A stretch of 64,000 nucleotides of DNA. Origin: Triops longicaudatus (Eukaryota > Arthropoda > Branchiopoda > Notostraca > Triopsidae). Location of the stretch: assembly GCA_022885665.1 (NCBI GenBank), contig JAGQDJ010000058.1, forward strand, positions 62,342 to 126,341, written 5' to 3'. This document shows, one piece after another, positions 59,001-64,000 of the stretch (within the stretch, counting starts at the first letter, position 1; every line of letters begins with the position of its first letter). Below the pieces are notes generated by a model that was not told the origin of the DNA, did no database searches, and worked only from the letters and a program-made list of their open reading frames with translations. Both the position numbers and the translations under genes were made by a program.

Positions 59001-62000
59001 ATAAAATTACTCAATTCAGTCTGTGAAAGAAAATAAGAATACGGCGCTCACTTGGAAATAATCGTCAAATTTTAAGGAGCGACCTGCTTCCCAGTCATAG
59101 TAAAATCGCTTCAACTGAATGATTAGCGTGGACGGCAAAGTTTTAATGCACATCCGTTTTACCGTATTTCGCTACATAAGAGAAAAGTACAGAATGTTAG
59201 TAAGATAACCATCCTGAAGTTATATCCACGAAGGACACTTACTTTCTGGCGACACTCTTCACAGTAATAAGCATTATCGCCTTCCAACACTTCACCTTTA
59301 ACGAACTGGTCTAAGGAATCCACTAAATTGCGTCCTTTGACTGTTAAATTCAACGCCAGGAATATCTGTTCTCTCTCATACCTATTTTTTTTCAAACAAA
59401 TAGAGAAGAAAATTATAATTTTATCGATGTTTCGAACCCGAACTCACCTATGAGGACACTCTTTGCATATCATCTGATCTGAAAAAATGCCTCCGAACTT
59501 CTTCTGAAAAATCTTTTCTTTACCAATTTTATACAAATGCTCGTCTACGCTATCCACCAGGTGAGTAAAAAATTCAAATGCATCTAAACAAGAATAATTA
59601 ATATTCCAATTCACTACAAGATCGAAGATAATCTTTTATACCTTGTTGCTCTCTAACGTTCACTGGTTGACCACGCATTTTCAAACACTTCCAGAATTTC
59701 TCTGGGACATAATAAGACAAGCGGGACTCCATCAGCTGCCCTAGCACCATTTGAAACTGGAAGAACAAACTACGAAACCATAAAGAAAGATTACTACATG
59801 AATGCTTGTGGAGAAATTTTTAACGTTTAAAAAATAAAAGTTCACAAGTTCTAGAATAGGCCGCACTACTAGGGCTTATTTCCAGAACTGACGCTTACCT
59901 CTCATCGTCTACTTGCTCTTCCTCGACAGCCAAAATCGCTTCTTTGATTCCAGGCACCATATACAGCTCTTGCAACACTGAATTCATGTAACAGGTAGCT
60001 CCAGCGTTTTTCAGACCTACATAATTGCAGACCGCTCGTCCTTCCACCGCTGGTTCGTACTACATTGTTGCAATGAATGTTAATTATTTGACAGGAAAAA
60101 ACACGAAGTTTTAAAAAATTACCTCGAATTCTTTAGCTAAATCTGCGTTGTACCGATGATGCATAGAAACCAGCTGCTTGGCCATTTGCTCCAAATTTTC
60201 GCGACACCCTCTTCCCAATTCTACAAGCAGCTCATATGCAGCTAAGCGCGACTCGAGCTCGCTACACTTAGGATTGCAAGCGGAAACATCCGGGTTCGTC
60301 ATTACCGTTCGCACTTGACTAATCCGTGAGGTGGATGCCTCCGCTATTAGCTTAGCTGCTGGGAACAAGAAACTGTTCAAGAGGTCCGGAATAAGGGCTT
60401 TGCCCACTGCCCGTCTATCTACACCCTCACAGGTCAGGAGAGCCCGAACAAGCTTCAAATGCCCTGCCAAAAGAGCATTATCAGCAGCCACCAACGAGGC
60501 TTGATTCTCGCGCCGGGGGTTCGTGGGCGTAGCCAAGGGTGCTGGTGAAAAATTCAACAACCATGCCATTTCGTCTTGAAGCATGGTCGAAGCACTCTCT
60601 CCAAGCAATGCTTTCTGCTCTCCGACTTTAAGATAATGGATTTTCAGTAACTGTTTCCCAGCCACTTATCTATGTAAATTTATTACGTGATAAATTCGAA
60701 AGGAGGCGACAGCGCAATTCGAAGTACTGTCCACACTGCTGCAAAAGTCGGTGGCTGGCAGTACGTGTCGTGCTAGACGGAACCCACAACGGCACCGCAG
60801 CCTTGAGCAACACTTGAGTTAGAAATTGCTTCCCACACGCTTCGCCACTTTCCACGAACGCTAGGCGATGAAACTGCTCACACGCAGCTTCCCTGACAGC
60901 CGCACTAGAACAGCTCAGGAGAATATCTACCACAAATTCTTTCACGTACGACTGTCCGAAAAACCAACCTATACGAAATACATAAATTCTGCAATTAGAA
61001 TTAATTCGACGAAATATTAAAAAATACAAAAAATAAATTATAAGTAACACAATCAATATAAGAGGCTAAAAATTACTAACAAAAACAAACCTAATAAATA
61101 TATACAATTGTAAGTCTTTAAAATATTAGAAATACGAAAAACAGGTACTTAAAAATTACAAAGATTCTTTTTATCTTCAACTCTGAGAAACTAAAGCGCA
61201 GAAGAAGTCAAACTATAGAAACCTATTTGCTGGCCCCTGATTTCCAAACAGGTGACCAAGAGAGCCAAGGCTTGGGACGCGATCAGACCGTCCTGGGACG
61301 AAATTTCGTACTGACTGGTGCACTTCGACGATTCTTCTTGTCCACCAGGACACGGCGTTGCATTATTGCTCGAACTCTCACTACCACTACCAGCAGAATT
61401 GCTTGAATTGCTTTGACGGCTGCGTCTGCTGACTTGGGCTAGCAAACTGCCATTGCTGCCTGTATGGGCAGAGAGAATGGGAACCGGACTGGACGAATTC
61501 AGGTTCCCTGAAGCTGCTGTCCAGGCGACGCGACACAAGCAGCTCAACATGTTACCGAACGTTTCCTGACTTAGAGTTTGGAGTACCTGCGTAGCGGCAG
61601 GATGGGGTACTAAAGGTTTCAAGGGGGATGAGGAAGCCCTAAGAGGTGAGGGTGTGGTTTTGGAAGGTGGAGTGAGGGTGGAAGGGAGTTTGGTAGGCGT
61701 AAGTAACTTCGTAGGAGTCAAAGGAACCTGCAACGAAGGCGCAGCAATGGAAGCCGGCAACACTTCGACATTTTCAACTTCGCCGCATAAAAGAAACCTA
61801 AAATATCATTTAAATTGCATTTTACATAGCTTTATGAAGCGAAATCATCGTTTTAAGTGAAGAAAAAATTAACAATATGTGAACTTTAATTTAATAACAT
61901 ACTTGGTAAGCTGGAGGGCAATCAAGTAACAGTTTTGACGTAGCTCATAGTTGACTTCTCCTGGTAACGCCTCTTTTTGTAACACATCCGTGACGAGGCT

Positions 62001-64000
62001 AAGCCCACCCACGTGGAGAAACTGACGCCGAAATTGCTGGGCCCGGTTTAGGCCTGTAGCATCACAAGGCATAAGTTTGCTTGACAGCACCTCGAGATGG
62101 TACAACAACCGAAAGGGAGACATATTGGGAGCGGACGGAGAGAGGAAGTCTTTCAATGTATTAAACGAGAGCAATGGCTTGCTTTTTTCTGTTATTCGGG
62201 TGGCCGACGCAGTACGCGTGATAGGGTGGGCAACACCGGGATAAGCGGCTGCTGTGCTGCTCGAACGAGCTAAGGCGTGCGGTATGGCATTACTCACAGC
62301 TGGTGTGCACAAATGATCCAGGGCGTCTATGACGTGTGCGTCCGTTGGAATGAGTCGCAAAAGACTTCTTATCGCTTCAATAATCCTATAAAGACAACAT
62401 AAGTAAAAAAGTGAATAAATATGTAAATGCAATAATAAATGGTGTATATATGATACAGTAGAATCTCTTTATAACGAACTCGCCTGCAATAGACAAAACC
62501 TTTTGTCAAATCCCCAGTTATTTACATAAAAACGCTTTTTCTATAAATGTAAGTATCTCCGGACCTTAAAATTAGTCTACTACAGCCCGCAGTTCGTTAT
62601 AACGAGATTTTATCGTACACTACAAGCTTACTTAGGATCTCTTAGCTCGGATAACTGGTAGAGCATTTCAAACACTTGTCCACCTGACGCCATGACAACT
62701 CCGGGTAAACTCTTTTCTTGCTCCATATGGAAATTCAACAGAGCGGAAGTAGGCGTGGCGGCTGCGGTAGCAGAAGCTTCTTCAGCGGTAGCCGCATCGG
62801 CACTGGCTTCGGCACCGCTCGCAAAAGACCCCGGTGTTTGAGGCAATTCGTCCCAGTTTTCTTTTAGCTGCCAAAGAAATCGCATGTTAAATACATAATA
62901 AAAATAAATAAATCATAGGCTGTTTATTTCTAGTTTTACCTCCGCAATAGGACCTGCTGCCCCGCTGACAGTTGCACCGGCAGCTGAGGTTTCTACCAAC
63001 CACGGCTGGCCATCCCAAGCCCCAAGCTGATGCAACAACTTTTGGTCTTTGGGTGATTTATCCTTGGAAGTCGAAGAGCTTTTGCCCGATCGTGATCCCG
63101 GTACCAATCTGAACTGTTCCGCACTTAAGCGAAGCATATTTCCCACCCTGGTCTTCAACCCACCCACACTTTCATTGCTATGAACCTAGAATCACAAGAG
63201 ATTTATTATTCACCACCTTGTTGACTTCCTTAACAAAGCAAAAACACTATGTGAGTTATACTTGTAAGTTGAATTCCGTTTTAGCATCCTCGTAAATGAA
63301 ATGCAAGGTCAACGGCTTGCCATGATAGGAGGCTCCGTGAGGCAAAATTGTCCGAGGAGCTGGATGGGTCTCTTCAATGGTGGAAATGTAGCATTCTGCT
63401 AAACACAGCAGTCGATAGATATTTTGCAAGCAGGAAGACCTAGAGAAGTGCACTTTTCAGTACAGCAGTAGCGGACTCAACGTACTCCTTACTTTTTCGA
63501 CGGAGGCATATGGGCCACTTCGGCTACCGCCATTGCAGTTAGAGTCTTGGTGGCGCTATTCATTGCGCTAGAAATGACCCCACTTCCTGTAGCGCTTAAC
63601 ATATTTACCTAAAATGAATAAAAATATGCAACACATTATTGAAGTAGTCCCGAACCTTTATCTTTTTTTTATTATTCATTAATGGTTATTATTTTTCATA
63701 GTTACATAAGAATATGTACTGAATATACCTCAAGGCGTTTGTAGCACTCGTTAATAAACTTGCGATGCAACGATACTGGATCTTTTTTCAACTTAGGTGA
63801 CAGGTGCAGGTAGGAGACTTCCAAGATTTGTTCCATAGCTGCTCGCGCAAGCTCTTCGTCAGGTGATTCTAATGCCAATTGCCAAAAGTACTCGACCCCA
63901 ACAGGATCCACTTTTTCGAGGACCTTGGCGAAGGAGTAGCATAATTGTTAGTCGAATAGGAATCGAAACTTAAGAATGAAGACTTACCGTCCCATCACGA
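56042..64000 (-). CDS. Ubiquitin carboxyl-terminal hydrolase USP9/FAF (fat facets), 5' part outside window
   Basis: Large deubiquitinase known from Drosophila as fat facets and in vertebrates as USP9X. The visible part runs from upstream helical repeats (VDPVGVEYFWQLALESP at about 63890) to the stop at 56042-56044. A ubiquitin-like segment precedes the catalytic domain. The USP domain is complete: Cys box GLKNAGATCYMNSVLQELYM (about 60010-59950), the segment with DAFEFF (about 59580), the zinc-ribbon pairs CKEC and CEEC (about 59460 and 59260), the His box VHSGQASAGHYYSYI (about 58745-58790) and the final WLKFND/DVTLEAECFGG (about 58630-58560). The C-terminal region carries helices and the ending WLKEKLEASLW ... 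HEGPESSQKCHFNVGSP*. Many introns of 50-200 nt, one carrying a MITE. No disruption was seen. Confidence 0.95.
62456..62617. mobile_element. Short pogo/Tigger-like MITE in a USP9 intron
   Basis: The left end CAGTAGAATCTCTTTATAAC and the reverse complement of the right end (GATAAAATCTCGTTATAACG) are inverted repeats of about 25 bases, extending to CGAACT on each side. TA dinucleotides flank both ends (62454-62455 and near 62616-62617), as expected for Tc1/mariner-superfamily targets. The element is about 160 bases and has no coding capacity. Confidence 0.75.

Overview
This is an intron-bearing animal nuclear sequence. There is no operon structure; genes lie on both strands with GT-AG introns, most of them about 46-100 nt. 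The gene content points to an arthropod, most likely a hexapod or crustacean with a compact genome: a tandem array of secreted GH1 beta-glucosidases, an insect-type GH13 maltase, and single orthologues of conserved animal genes (NRBP, VPS8, ARMC1, MRPL38, SLC66A3, MRPL42, CDK10, a SEPT7/Peanut-type septin, KIAA1143, TOM70, USP9/FAF). I cannot name the species from the sequence alone.

Layout. 1-2294 (-): pseudokinase NRBP, 3' end outside the window. 4090-11588 (-): three intact GH1 genes in tandem, called A, B and C here, with the relic terminal exon of a fourth between A and B. 11991-17629 (-): VPS8, a CORVET tethering subunit. 17630-19991: gene-poor, with small repeats. 19992-21146 (-): an intronless DXD glycosyltransferase. 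21147-23319: gene-poor, with a possible LTR-like segment. 23320-26591 (-): an unrecognised cysteine-rich single-pass membrane protein with a WAP-like motif. 27039-28278 (-): ARMC1. 29145-30716 (-): MRPL38. About 31798-34400 (+): GH13 maltase. 36052-37640 (+): a thioredoxin/NDPK-like protein (TXNDC6/NME9 type). 37886-38756 (-): SLC66A3. 39069-40310 (+): MRPL42. 40521-42013 (-): CDK10. About 42540-50514 (+): septin, with candidate alternative exons. 51269-51867 (-): KIAA1143 homologue. 52160-52518 (-): tRNA-derived SINE. 53072-55188 (-): TOM70. 56042 to the window end (-): USP9/fat facets deubiquitinase, 5' part outside the window.

Most genes are housekeeping genes without a shared pathway. Several neighbouring pairs are arranged head-to-head (SLC66A3/MRPL42, CDK10/septin, MRPL38/maltase) or tail-to-tail (NME9-like/SLC66A3, MRPL42/CDK10, septin/KIAA1143). 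The accessory part is the digestive-type glycosidases: the GH1 array and the maltase. I found no defence system, CRISPR array or other clearly new system. The most interesting signals are the GH1 relic exon, a promoter block with a TATA box shared by GH1 genes A and B, predicted alternative exons of the septin, the degenerate nucleotide-kinase domain of the NME9-like gene, the orphan WAP-like membrane protein, and two small mobile-element insertions (a SINE and a pogo-like MITE). Exon boundaries were read by eye from splice consensus and protein continuity, so single-base errors are possible.
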